Shown: positions 1 to 7,498 of the stretch, piece after piece | How the letters are laid out: every line of letters starts with the position of its first letter | How positions within the stretch are numbered: position 1 is the stretch's first letter | From: Anaerolineales bacterium | GTDB taxonomy: Bacteria > Chloroflexota > Anaerolineae > Anaerolineales > UBA4823 | Direction: 5' to 3' | Length of the DNA: 19,979 bases | Assembly: GCA_026415275.1 (NCBI GenBank) | Contig: JAOAHK010000006.1 | Location: forward strand, 1 to 19,979 | Program-made: the position numbers and the translations under genes | Notes under the pieces: model-generated | Told to the model about the DNA's origin: nothing | Database searches by the model: none | What the model saw: the letters and a program-made list of their open reading frames with translations, nothing else

Positions 1-337
1 CCATTAGGGCTTGCATCGCTTTTGGATTGGAGATTAGCCCTTCTTGAGATAAACGACTTAATATGGCCTGAGTTGGCTCGTTAGCTGTGATGACAAAAGA
101 TTGAACATTGCCTTGTGGATTGAGCGGTTTCAGTAAAACATCTTTGTTCATGAATAAAATCAATTGTAAACGTAACTTTTGCGCATAGTCGATTGATGGA
201 TGGGCTTCTCCAAAGGTGCGCTCAACCTCGTTTTGAAGGTATACCAAACCTAAAAATCCGATAATTGCCACTAGGAGGATAGAGCCGGCAATAAGGGTAA
301 GTGTCAAACAGGGCAGAAAAGATGTTCCTTTATTCAT
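1..337 (-). CDS. mltG: Endolytic murein transglycosylase MltG, N-terminal part (cut by window edge)
   Basis: The visible 112 residues start with a short basic/polar N-terminus (MNKGTSF), then a hydrophobic segment (about residues 8-33, LTLIAGSILLVAIIGFLGLV), then a soluble part containing FVITANEPTQAILSRLSQEG and LISN. This is the usual start of the MltG/YceG family: one membrane anchor, then the LysM-like subdomain with its F-x-I...G-x-x-x-x-x-I...L...G-L-I pattern. MltG cleaves nascent peptidoglycan strands at the outer face of the cytoplasmic membrane. The catalytic part lies outside the window. The ATG at 337-335 overlaps the ruvX stop by 8 nt (ATGAATAA) and has no clear Shine-Dalgarno, so translation is probably coupled to ruvX. 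The neighbourhood alaS...ruvX-mltG matches the cluster known in Firmicutes. Product call is by motif and context, on a partial protein. Confidence 0.8.
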   Translation of the reverse strand, partial: MNKGTSFLPCLTLTLIAGSILLVAIIGFLGLVYLQNEVERTFGEAHPSIDYAQKLRLQLILFMNKDVLLKPLNPQGNVQSFVITANEPTQAILSRLSQEGLISNPKAMQALM

Positions 338-755
338 CGTTGCTAAGGGGGGCGTTTTCGATGTATGACTGCAAAATCACTACAGCGGCAAGCGCGTCAA
401 TCATCTGGTTGCGTTTTTTGCTCTTTATTCTCATTTCCTTGCGCGCATCAAGAACGGTTGCTGTGGTTCCAAATTCGTCGATCAAGAGAACCGGAATAGC
501 GGTACGGGTTCGGATTGCTTGAGCTAGATTAACCGAGCGCCGACTTTGTAATGTGGGTTTTTGGTCGCTCCCCAATGCTTGTCCAATGAGAATTAAGCTC
601 GCTTGTTGTTCTTCAGCCAGTGCAATGATGCGCTCGGCATCTTCGTGCTTCGAGCGGTGGGGTATGACCGTCAGTGGAAAGGCTACTTTACCACTTGGAT
701 CGCTGATTGCAACCCCTATGCGCCGTTGTCCAGGATCGATGGCAAGGATGATCAT
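330..755 (-). CDS. ruvX: RuvX/YqgF-type Holliday junction resolvase-like nuclease
   Basis: This 141-residue protein is full length for the RuvX/YqgF family (about 138-150). It opens with the RNase H-fold strand and loop IDPGQRRIGVAISD (residues 6-19), with the first catalytic Asp at 7. Further motifs are LILIGQALG near 55, LLIDEFGTT (about 90-98, the family DE..TT motif) and MIDALAAVVILQSYI (about 117-131), which carries the last acidic residue. Family members are linked to Holliday junction resolution and, in E. coli YqgF, to pre-16S rRNA processing. Which role dominates here cannot be told from sequence. The start ATG overlaps the stop of the upstream gene (ATGA, 755-752), with no good Shine-Dalgarno, so translational coupling is likely. 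Its own stop overlaps the mltG start. Confidence 0.92.
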   Translation of the reverse strand: MIILAIDPGQRRIGVAISDPSGKVAFPLTVIPHRSKHEDAERIIALAEEQQASLILIGQALGSDQKPTLQSRRSVNLAQAIRTRTAIPVLLIDEFGTTATVLDARKEMRIKSKKRNQMIDALAAVVILQSYIENAPLSNDE

Positions 756-2266
756 GTTTCTAGAAGCACATCAATTCGCATAGGTAGCCAAGGCAAAAAA
801 GGTAACCAGCGAGGAAGTATTTTCATCTTAGGCGCAGTCGATAGAGGAAAGGTTTCCCTTAAGATTTGAGAGGCAACTGTGATTGGTTTACCCAGAACAA
901 GGCTACGAACTTGGTCATGATCAATGTGGGGTTGAATTTGTCTAGATATTTCTAACTTACAAGTGTATTCCCCATCTGGTGTTTGTGAAATCTCTTCCAA
1001 ACATTTTGCCGATAAGGTATCCTCTAAAGGGATATATTGAGGTGGGAGGGAGGAAGCGAGGAGTTGTTTGCCCAAATCTGCAAGAGACTGTTTTGTCACA
1101 ATGCCAAATGATACTTCAAGACCTAGATCTAGGGAGAGAAAGTTAGCTGCAATTCTCTCATCTGGGGTATATTTTTGTCGGGTAACTAGCGTTTGGATTG
1201 CCGAGTCAGGGAGTAGGATATCGCCTGCCTGAATCTCTTGACTGACCTTTTCTTTGGCTTTTTCCAATAGTTCTGCCTGCAATTGGTTGAATAAGGAGCG
1301 CCGGTCGCTCTCACTAGGAGCGGGAGCTATCATGCTGTTTCCACCGGCGATCGACTGGGGATTTTCAACGGAGACTTTCAGCCCAAGCATACCCTCGACT
1401 GCTTTTATCTCCAAGGGTTTCGCATTTTGGGACTCACCAGCTTCTAGCGCTTGAACAGGGACAGACTCCCTTTTTTCACTCCCTGTTTTGAGTAAGACCG
1501 TTTTCTGAGTGGCATAACGGCGAGGTTTTGGATCTAAGGTGCGCACAAGGGTGCCAGCAGGAACTTCAATTGGTTGATCAGTCAGATTGGTCAGAATAAC
1601 CTCTCCTTTGGCAAAGTCTTTTGGAAGGGTTGTGGTTCCGCTCACCAGAATTGTTTTTTCCCCTTCGACCAAAACACTGCGCACCGAGATTGGAACTTCT
1701 CCAGATATCCGCACTTGTGCTACCCGATGTGTTGCCTTCATTTCAACAACCATTGTTTGTGACTTGGTTTGTGGATGGATAACGATCGTTGCGCTTGGTG
1801 AGAGGACAGCCAGCAACCCAGCTACAGCAAAAATACCAAGCAGAAACCAACCAACTCTTGCCCAGATCGGTAAAGGCCTTGTGAACTCGCTAGAGCGAGC
1901 TGCTTCAGTAGCTTCAATTTGACTAGTTAGCGATCGTTTCGGTAGATCGCGCTGAAATGCCACCCAGCTCTGCTCAAATCGTTCTGTTTGCCAATTTGCC
2001 TGGTGTGCTTTTTGAATTGTACGAAAGGTTGGAACGTGAATTTCTCCTGCCAATGCTTTGATCAGGGGATCGTCGGTCACAAGTGCTAGTTGACAACCCC
2101 GTTTTTGACAATGTCTACTTAGGCGCAATAAGTCCAGTTTCTGGTGAAGGATGCGCCTGCGGCGAGGCAGGACAAGCAGGACACGCTCCGTTTGAGCCCA
2201 CCCAATTTTATCGAGGATGGAAATAACATCATCATGAGCTTCCAGTTGGAGAATTTGGGTTTTCAT
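752..2266 (-). CDS. Membrane-anchored baseplate-J-like domain protein
   Basis: 504 residues in three parts. Residues 1 to about 95 look like a small cytosolic alpha/beta domain (WAQTERVLLVLPRR, then LALVTDDPLIKALA). Residues 96-135 are a polar linker. One hydrophobic segment, about 138-157 (VGWFLLGIFAVAGLLAVL), is followed by a long beta-rich region. That region contains SGTTTLPKDFAKGEVILTN and VPAGTLVRT (about 209-243), the pattern of baseplate J/gp47-like domains: an added G-x-V-x-x-x-N segment, then a PAGT loop. Chromosomal proteins of this kind are known in Chloroflexota and Firmicutes and are not phage baseplates by context. The predicted topology is N-in, C-out, with one anchor. Biochemical function is unknown. 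The ATG lies 28 nt after alaS without a clear Shine-Dalgarno, and the stop overlaps the ruvX start. It is probably one unit of the alaS operon. Confidence 0.75.
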   Translation of the reverse strand: MKTQILQLEAHDDVISILDKIGWAQTERVLLVLPRRRRILHQKLDLLRLSRHCQKRGCQLALVTDDPLIKALAGEIHVPTFRTIQKAHQANWQTERFEQSWVAFQRDLPKRSLTSQIEATEAARSSEFTRPLPIWARVGWFLLGIFAVAGLLAVLSPSATIVIHPQTKSQTMVVEMKATHRVAQVRISGEVPISVRSVLVEGEKTILVSGTTTLPKDFAKGEVILTNLTDQPIEVPAGTLVRTLDPKPRRYATQKTVLLKTGSEKRESVPVQALEAGESQNAKPLEIKAVEGMLGLKVSVENPQSIAGGNSMIAPAPSESDRRSLFNQLQAELLEKAKEKVSQEIQAGDILLPDSAIQTLVTRQKYTPDERIAANFLSLDLGLEVSFGIVTKQSLADLGKQLLASSLPPQYIPLEDTLSAKCLEEISQTPDGEYTCKLEISRQIQPHIDHDQVRSLVLGKPITVASQILRETFPLSTAPKMKILPRWLPFLPWLPMRIDVLLET

Positions 2267-2294
2267 TTGAGCTCATCGAATTGACATGAGCTGA

Positions 2295-5045
2295 TCAGTT
2301 ACCGTTCTGTTTATAGACAATCCATTCTTCAGCGCGGCTGATCGCTTCGTTCAGTTTTGTGGCATCTTTACCACCCGCTTGCGCCAGATTAGGACGTCCA
2401 CCTCCACCACCGCCAAGCGGTTCTGCAATATAACGGACAAGGTCAATTGCGCTCCAACCTTGCTTAACCAAGTCATCCGTGATCCCGACCAAAACTTGGG
2501 GACGTTGATTGAGTTCACTGGATAATACAATTATCCCTTGTCGAGGATTTTTTTGACGGAAGCGATCGATGATTTGACGCAACGTCTGGGCTTCAGCATC
2601 GGAGAAATGCATAGGGAGGAAATTTATCTCGCCTATCCGCTTGCACCGATTCTGCCATTCTTGGTCAAATTCTTGTTGCATGACTTGTTGCTTGAGCGCA
2701 AGCAGTTGCTTGTGTGAGGTTTCATGATCGTCTAGAATGTGTTGCACCTTGGTCAAAATATAGTCAGGTGAAACCGATAATCTCTCTGCAATTTGGGAAA
2801 TGGTTTTCATGCGGTTTGACACAACTTCGTAAGCCTTTCTGCCGGTAACCGCTTCAATGCGGCGAATTCCCGCAGCGGCGCTTCCTTCCGATAGAATCAA
2901 AAACAAGCCAATTTCACCAGTGTGTTCTACGTGGGTGCCACCACACAATTCATTGGATAGTGTCTCTTCGTCACCGATGGTGACATTGCGAACGATTTCA
3001 GCGTATTTCTCGCCAAACAAAGCAATGGCACCTTCCTCGATCGCTTTTTGGAGTGGCTTAAATTCGATGTGAAGCGGATAATCATCGAGAATATCCTGAT
3101 TGACGCCATCCTGAATGGCTTGCAATTGTTCAAGGGTGAGGGGTTCAGGGTGAGTAAAATCAAAGCGTAGGCGGTCGGGGGCGACAAGCGATCCAGCTTG
3201 GCGAGCGTGGTCACCGAGCACTCGTCGGAGATGACGATGGAGAAGGGGGGTGGCAGTGTGATTGCGCATAATATCTTTGCGACGCCGTCGATCCACAACA
3301 GCAATCGCCCAATCGCTGACGCTTGGTTCCCCTTTGATCACCTTTCCAAGATGAACGAGGATACCGGCGGCTGGTTTCCGTACATCTTCCACTTCAATTT
3401 GCCATTCATTTCCGTTCAATGAGTAGATCCAACCTGTGTCTGAAACCTGACCCCCGCTTTCTAAATAAAAACAAGTTTGCGGGAGTATCACTTCTACTCT
3501 CTGACCGGGATGGGCGGTGAGAATGGATTTCCCCTCGCTGACGAGGGCAAGCACTTCTCCAGTGGTTGATAATTGGGAGTAAGGGTCGTGTTTGACGCCA
3601 TCAGCGGGTAATTTGTTTTGTGCTGTGAGTTGCTCAAAGATTTGTCGATAGATATCAACATCTTCTCCACCCAATTCTCCGAACGCTTCGCCCGCACCTG
3701 AAGCAAGGCGGTGCTCTTCCATGGCCTGGCGGAAACCAATTTCATCCACAAAAAAGTTGTTCTCAGCGAGGATATCCTTGGTAATTTCCAGAGGCAAACC
3801 GTAGGTCGCATACAGATCAAAAGCTAGATCACCCTGTAGGGTTGATTGCTTCTTTTCGCGCAAACGATCCATCAAATTTTCTAGCTTGGTTAGTCCTGTT
3901 TCAAGTGTTTTGTGAAAGCGGACTTCTTCGCGAGTGATTGAGTCGAGGATTGCCTTACGGTTGCGTTCTAGTTCGGGATAAAATTCGCCGTATTGTTCTA
4001 TGACAACTTCTGCTACCTTGGCTAGGAAAGGTTCTTGCAAGCCAATTTTGCTGCCAAATCGGGCGGCGCGGCGGATAATCATACGGCAGATATAATTTCG
4101 TCCGACATTGCCCGGAACGACGCCGTCAGCGATTAAGAACGTGGCTGCGCGCGAGTGATCAGCGATGACTCGATAAGGGGTAATGTTGGCTTCACGCTCA
4201 GAGTCTGAGTGCCCCGTTAGTGCTTGCACACATTGCATCATTGGCCAGAACAAATCGGTGCGATAGTTGGAGGGTACATTTTGTAAAACGGAGACGATGC
4301 GTTCCAGACCCATTCCGGTATCCACATGCTTCTCTGGCAGCGGTTCTAGTTCGGTTGGGCTGAGACGGTTATATTGGATAAAAACCAGATTCCATAATTC
4401 CAGAAAACGTTGGCAGCCACCATTAACTCGACAGATGTGGCCAGGTAGACCTTGCTTATCGCAATACTCCGGGCCGCGATCGATATGGATTTCACTGCAA
4501 GGCCCGCAGGGTCCAATTTCAGCCATCTCCCAAAAATTCTCTTTGCGACCAAAAAAGAGAACATGGCTTGGATCCATACCTGGTTGGGCTCGCCAATTTT
4601 CAGCAGCTTCAGAGTCTTCTGGGATATTGCCCTGATCATCGCGAAAACAGGTCGCCCACAAACGTTCTTTGGGGAGTTTCCAGATTTCAGTGAGCAGTTC
4701 CCAAGCCCAAGCGATCGCTTCTTTTTTGTAATAATCGCCAAAAGACCAATTGCCTAACATTTCAAAGAACGTATGATGCGTATCATCACGCCCGACATCG
4801 TCTAAATCGTTGTGCTTGCCCGCTACCCTCATACACTTTTGCGAATTTGCTGCTCTTTTATAGGGACGCTTGTCGATTCCTAGAAAGACGTCTTTAAATT
4901 GAACCATGCCCGAGTTTGTGAAAAGGAGGGTTTGATCTCCTCCGGGCACTAAACTGGAGGATGGCACAAATGTATGACCGCGTTCCACGAAAAAATCGAT
5001 AAATTCTTTGCGGATTCTGGCACCCGAATATCGTTCTGACGACAT
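2295..5045 (-). CDS. alaS: Alanyl-tRNA synthetase
   Basis: 916 residues, slightly longer than the usual 870-880. The N-terminal class II catalytic domain starts at IRKEFIDFFVERGH and includes FTNSGMVQFKDVFLG (about 42-56), RDDTHHTFFEMLGNWSFGDY (about 86-105) and the CGPCSEIH region near 180. The editing domain has the CGGTH zinc motif at 701-705. Its partner motif, HxxxH in the family, reads H596-T-A-T-P600, so the second His is Pro. The C-terminal domain has a Gly-rich GGGGGGRPNLAQAGG stretch (about 878-892). It charges tRNA-Ala in the cytosol. The start ATG has a Shine-Dalgarno (GAGGTGAG) 3 nt upstream. The leader is only about 20 nt, leaving no room for a T-box, unlike valS in this window. 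First gene of a minus-strand operon with the baseplate-J-like gene, ruvX and mltG. Confidence 0.97.
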   Translation of the reverse strand: MSSERYSGARIRKEFIDFFVERGHTFVPSSSLVPGGDQTLLFTNSGMVQFKDVFLGIDKRPYKRAANSQKCMRVAGKHNDLDDVGRDDTHHTFFEMLGNWSFGDYYKKEAIAWAWELLTEIWKLPKERLWATCFRDDQGNIPEDSEAAENWRAQPGMDPSHVLFFGRKENFWEMAEIGPCGPCSEIHIDRGPEYCDKQGLPGHICRVNGGCQRFLELWNLVFIQYNRLSPTELEPLPEKHVDTGMGLERIVSVLQNVPSNYRTDLFWPMMQCVQALTGHSDSEREANITPYRVIADHSRAATFLIADGVVPGNVGRNYICRMIIRRAARFGSKIGLQEPFLAKVAEVVIEQYGEFYPELERNRKAILDSITREEVRFHKTLETGLTKLENLMDRLREKKQSTLQGDLAFDLYATYGLPLEITKDILAENNFFVDEIGFRQAMEEHRLASGAGEAFGELGGEDVDIYRQIFEQLTAQNKLPADGVKHDPYSQLSTTGEVLALVSEGKSILTAHPGQRVEVILPQTCFYLESGGQVSDTGWIYSLNGNEWQIEVEDVRKPAAGILVHLGKVIKGEPSVSDWAIAVVDRRRRKDIMRNHTATPLLHRHLRRVLGDHARQAGSLVAPDRLRFDFTHPEPLTLEQLQAIQDGVNQDILDDYPLHIEFKPLQKAIEEGAIALFGEKYAEIVRNVTIGDEETLSNELCGGTHVEHTGEIGLFLILSEGSAAAGIRRIEAVTGRKAYEVVSNRMKTISQIAERLSVSPDYILTKVQHILDDHETSHKQLLALKQQVMQQEFDQEWQNRCKRIGEINFLPMHFSDAEAQTLRQIIDRFRQKNPRQGIIVLSSELNQRPQVLVGITDDLVKQGWSAIDLVRYIAEPLGGGGGGRPNLAQAGGKDATKLNEAISRAEEWIVYKQNGN

Positions 5046-5073
5046 AATCTCACCTCAATCAAGGATTACAAGT

Positions 5074-5082
5074 ATTATACCA
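5074..5082 (-). promoter_or_regulatory. Extended -10 promoter of alaS
   Basis: On the minus strand TTGGTATAAT is a perfect TATAAT (5079-5074) with an upstream TG one base away, that is, an extended -10. No good -35 is seen: 17 nt upstream the hexamer is GGTCTG. Transcription would begin about 20 nt before the alaS ATG. Confidence 0.6.
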
Positions 5083-5127
5083 AGTACGGATGTACGCAGA
5101 CCTGCTCTGTTCATACAACGCATCACG

Positions 5128-5155
5128 GTGACTTAACATAGGTTTGGATTATAAT
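5128..5155 (+). promoter_or_regulatory. Promoter of the glycosyltransferase operon
   Basis: TATAAT at 5150-5155 is preceded by GTGACT at 5128-5133 with a 16-nt spacer. TATAAT is a full match to the sigma-70 -10 consensus and the -35 is moderate. It points away from the alaS promoter, so the 140-nt gap is a divergent promoter region. The predicted start is near 5162. Confidence 0.5.
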
Positions 5156-5185
5156 CAACGTTAACCATCTAGGTAGGTTGGATGA

Positions 5186-5911
5186 TTGAGATTAATTTTG
5201 AATGAGGTCTTCTTGAGCCCTTCCCTTTCATCGACCAGTCGAACACTACCTAGTCTTGCTGTAATCATCCCAGTTTATAACGAAGCGCTGGGAGTCAAGC
5301 GAGTTTTGGAGATTGTTTGTAAATTTCAAGAGGTTCAGGAGATTATTGTTGTTGACGATGGATCAACCGATGCAAGCGTTCAAATGGTGGTTCAAACTCA
5401 AGAATGTGAAGAGCGAATTCATTTGATCTCTCATCTTCATAATCGTGGTAAGGGTCAGGCCGTACACACGGGACTTATTACTACTCAAGCTGAGGTGATT
5501 ATTTTGCTGGATGCAGACTTACGCGGTCTTGAAGTTCGACATCTTGAAGATTTAGTTTCTCCTGTTGTTTCGGGCTATGCCGATATGACGATTGGGGTTT
5601 TTCGGGGTGGAAAATTTTATTCTGACTTCAGTCATTGGGCAACACCTTGGCTCTCTGGTCAGCGTTGTATCTGGAAAAGCTACCTAGAGAGCATTTCTTG
5701 GAAAGCAGCAGAAGGATATGGCTTAGAGACAGCAATTACGGTCGCTAGTCTGCGAAACAATTGGCGTTGTCAGAAGGTGATCTGGCGGGGAGTATTTCAT
5801 CCCCCTAGCGAAATGCATCGAGGTCCGTTGCGTGGCTTGCTCAATCGGGGGAAGATGTATGCTCAAGTTGGGCGAGCATTTTTGATTGCTTCCCTTGATC
5901 CCTCTCATTGA
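5186..5911 (+). CDS. Family 2 glycosyltransferase (GT-A fold)
   Basis: 241 residues with the GT2 signature in order: LAVIIPVYNE (about 24-33), VVDDGSTD (about 55-62, nucleotide-sugar binding), NRGKGQAVHTG (about 86-96) and LLDADLRGL (about 106-114, the metal-binding DxD). Then come a SGQR motif and EGYGLETAIT, which resemble the acceptor part of polyprenyl-phosphate or glycerate-type GT2 enzymes. There is no C-terminal membrane segment, so it would act at the inner face of the membrane or in the cytosol. Donor and acceptor cannot be named. The start is uncertain. TTG at 5186 is 8 nt after an AGGTAGG-like sequence. In-frame TTG at 5213, after GAGGT, is also possible. The ATG at 5182 is out of frame and stops after seven codons. 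It is followed after 12 nt by the next gene of the same operon. Confidence 0.85.
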   Translation: MRLILNEVFLSPSLSSTSRTLPSLAVIIPVYNEALGVKRVLEIVCKFQEVQEIIVVDDGSTDASVQMVVQTQECEERIHLISHLHNRGKGQAVHTGLITTQAEVIILLDADLRGLEVRHLEDLVSPVVSGYADMTIGVFRGGKFYSDFSHWATPWLSGQRCIWKSYLESISWKAAEGYGLETAITVASLRNNWRCQKVIWRGVFHPPSEMHRGPLRGLLNRGKMYAQVGRAFLIASLDPSH

Positions 5912-5923
5912 AAATATTGATAA

Positions 5924-7498
5924 ATGAACCCCTCTGAAAGAGCCTATTTGTACTTCATCGTTTTCATTCCAGGGATGACAGCGCTTGGGGTTGAGATGAG
6001 CGCTTCGCGTCTAATTGGAAATGTTTATGGAAATAGCAACCTTGTTTGGGCATCAATCATCGGGTTGATCCTAATCTTTTTGGCTGTAGGTTATTTTATC
6101 GGTGGTAATGTGGCTGACCGCTATCCAACGCTAATCATGATGTATCAATTATTAGGATGGGGGGGATTTAGCACAGGATTAATCCCCCTCGTTTCACAAC
6201 CTATCTTGCGTCTTGCTTCACAAGCCTTTGATGACCTTAACTTGGGCATCCTATTTGGTTCTTTTAGTGTTGTTCTGATTTTGTTTAGCATTCCTGTTAC
6301 TTTATTGGGGATGATTTCGCCCTTTGCAATACGCTTGTTGGTCGAAGACCGTCAAACATCTGGAAAAACCGCTGGCCACATTTATGCGCTTTCCACCTTA
6401 GGTTCTTTTCTTGGTGCTTTTTTCCCTGTTTTGGTGTCCATACCTTTGATCGGCACCTATCGCACATTTTACTTCTTGGGATTGCTAGTTTGCTTAGCTA
6501 GTCTAATTGGGGTTTGGAAACAAAGCATCAAACTAAAGGTGTTGTTTGGAGGCATGACTCTATTTTTGTTGATTTGTTTATGGTCTTTGGGTGGTAGCCC
6601 AGTCAAGAACAGTGCTGGACAGATATATGAAGATGAGTCGGCCTATAATTACATTCAAGTTTTGGAGAAAGACGGATATCGTTATCTTCGGTTGAACGAA
6701 GGGCAAGGGGTTCATTCAGTTTGGCACGCGACTCAATTGTTCTACAGGGGACCTTGGGAACAATTTCTCGCTGGGCCATTTTTTAATTTGACTTCAGATG
6801 GAGAAATCTATGATTTGGATAAAGTCCAAAGAATTGCCATAATTGGCTTGGCGGCTGGAACAACAGCTCGACAAGCAACAGCTATCTTTGGAGCCATTCC
6901 GATCGATGGTTATGAAATTGACCCAGAGATTATTGAGATTGGTGTCCAATACTTCGGGATGAACCTTCCAAATCTAAATGCCATTGCCGAGGACGGTCGG
7001 TGGGGAATTGCGCATAGTCCTCACCAATATCAGTTAATTACAGTCGACGCATATCGTCCACCCTATATACCTTGGCATTTGACCACAGTTGAATTCTTCC
7101 AAATTCTTAAGGATCATCTAACCGAGGATGGAGTAGTTGCGATCAACGTTGGGCGAGCACCAAATGACCGCCGCTTGATCGATGGATTTGTGGGTACGCT
7201 CAGGGTGATTTTTCCTTCTATCTACATAATGGATTTGCCAGATACCTTCAATTCAATTATCTATGCCACAAAATCGCCGACGCGGGTTGAGAATTTTTAC
7301 CAGAATTTGTTAGCTTTTTATCAGCGTGAGGACATCCATCCGCTGCTTATTGAAGTGATGGAACGCTTTGTTTTGTATCAACAACCCCTGCCTACCTCAC
7401 AGATTGTTTTCACAGATGATCGTGCCCCCATCGAATGGATGACCAATCAACTCATGCTTCGGTTTTTATTTTCTGGAGAAGTGGAGAATTTGCAATGA
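5924..7498 (+). CDS. Multi-spanning membrane protein with C-terminal spermidine-synthase-like domain
   Basis: 524 residues. The first 215 or so hold about six to seven hydrophobic spans, beginning YLYFIVFIPGMTALGVEM and including ASIIGLILIFLAVGYFIGG. From about residue 300 a Rossmann-type methyltransferase fold follows, with IAIIGLAAGTTARQ, GYEIDPEIIEIG and DGRWGIA, then VDAYRPPYIPWHLTTVEFF. This is the layout of fused transporter/spermidine-synthase proteins. The glycine-rich loop is GLAAG rather than the GGGDG of SpeE, and the DxxDPxGPA active-site loop is replaced by DAYRPPYIP. The family link is good, but true aminopropyl transfer is doubtful and no polyamine genes are nearby. The ATG has no visible Shine-Dalgarno and sits 12 nt after the glycosyltransferase stop. 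The stop overlaps the next start as ATGA. Confidence 0.8.
   Translation: MNPSERAYLYFIVFIPGMTALGVEMSASRLIGNVYGNSNLVWASIIGLILIFLAVGYFIGGNVADRYPTLIMMYQLLGWGGFSTGLIPLVSQPILRLASQAFDDLNLGILFGSFSVVLILFSIPVTLLGMISPFAIRLLVEDRQTSGKTAGHIYALSTLGSFLGAFFPVLVSIPLIGTYRTFYFLGLLVCLASLIGVWKQSIKLKVLFGGMTLFLLICLWSLGGSPVKNSAGQIYEDESAYNYIQVLEKDGYRYLRLNEGQGVHSVWHATQLFYRGPWEQFLAGPFFNLTSDGEIYDLDKVQRIAIIGLAAGTTARQATAIFGAIPIDGYEIDPEIIEIGVQYFGMNLPNLNAIAEDGRWGIAHSPHQYQLITVDAYRPPYIPWHLTTVEFFQILKDHLTEDGVVAINVGRAPNDRRLIDGFVGTLRVIFPSIYIMDLPDTFNSIIYATKSPTRVENFYQNLLAFYQREDIHPLLIEVMERFVLYQQPLPTSQIVFTDDRAPIEWMTNQLMLRFLFSGEVENLQ

Noticed and set aside
752..2266. Prophage or contractile tail remnant because of the baseplate-J-like domain
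   Set aside because: No other phage gene, integrase, attachment repeat or composition shift is present. The gene overlaps ruvX and follows alaS directly.
2270..2292. Inverted repeat AGCTCAT/ATGAGCT between alaS and the baseplate-J-like gene
   Set aside because: Seven pairs, a 9-nt loop and no T-run. Not convincing as a terminator; at most a weak hairpin.
4267..4757. Antisense open frames of 100-120 codons inside alaS
   Set aside because: They lie wholly within a strongly conserved gene, lack ribosome sites and their translations resemble no protein family.
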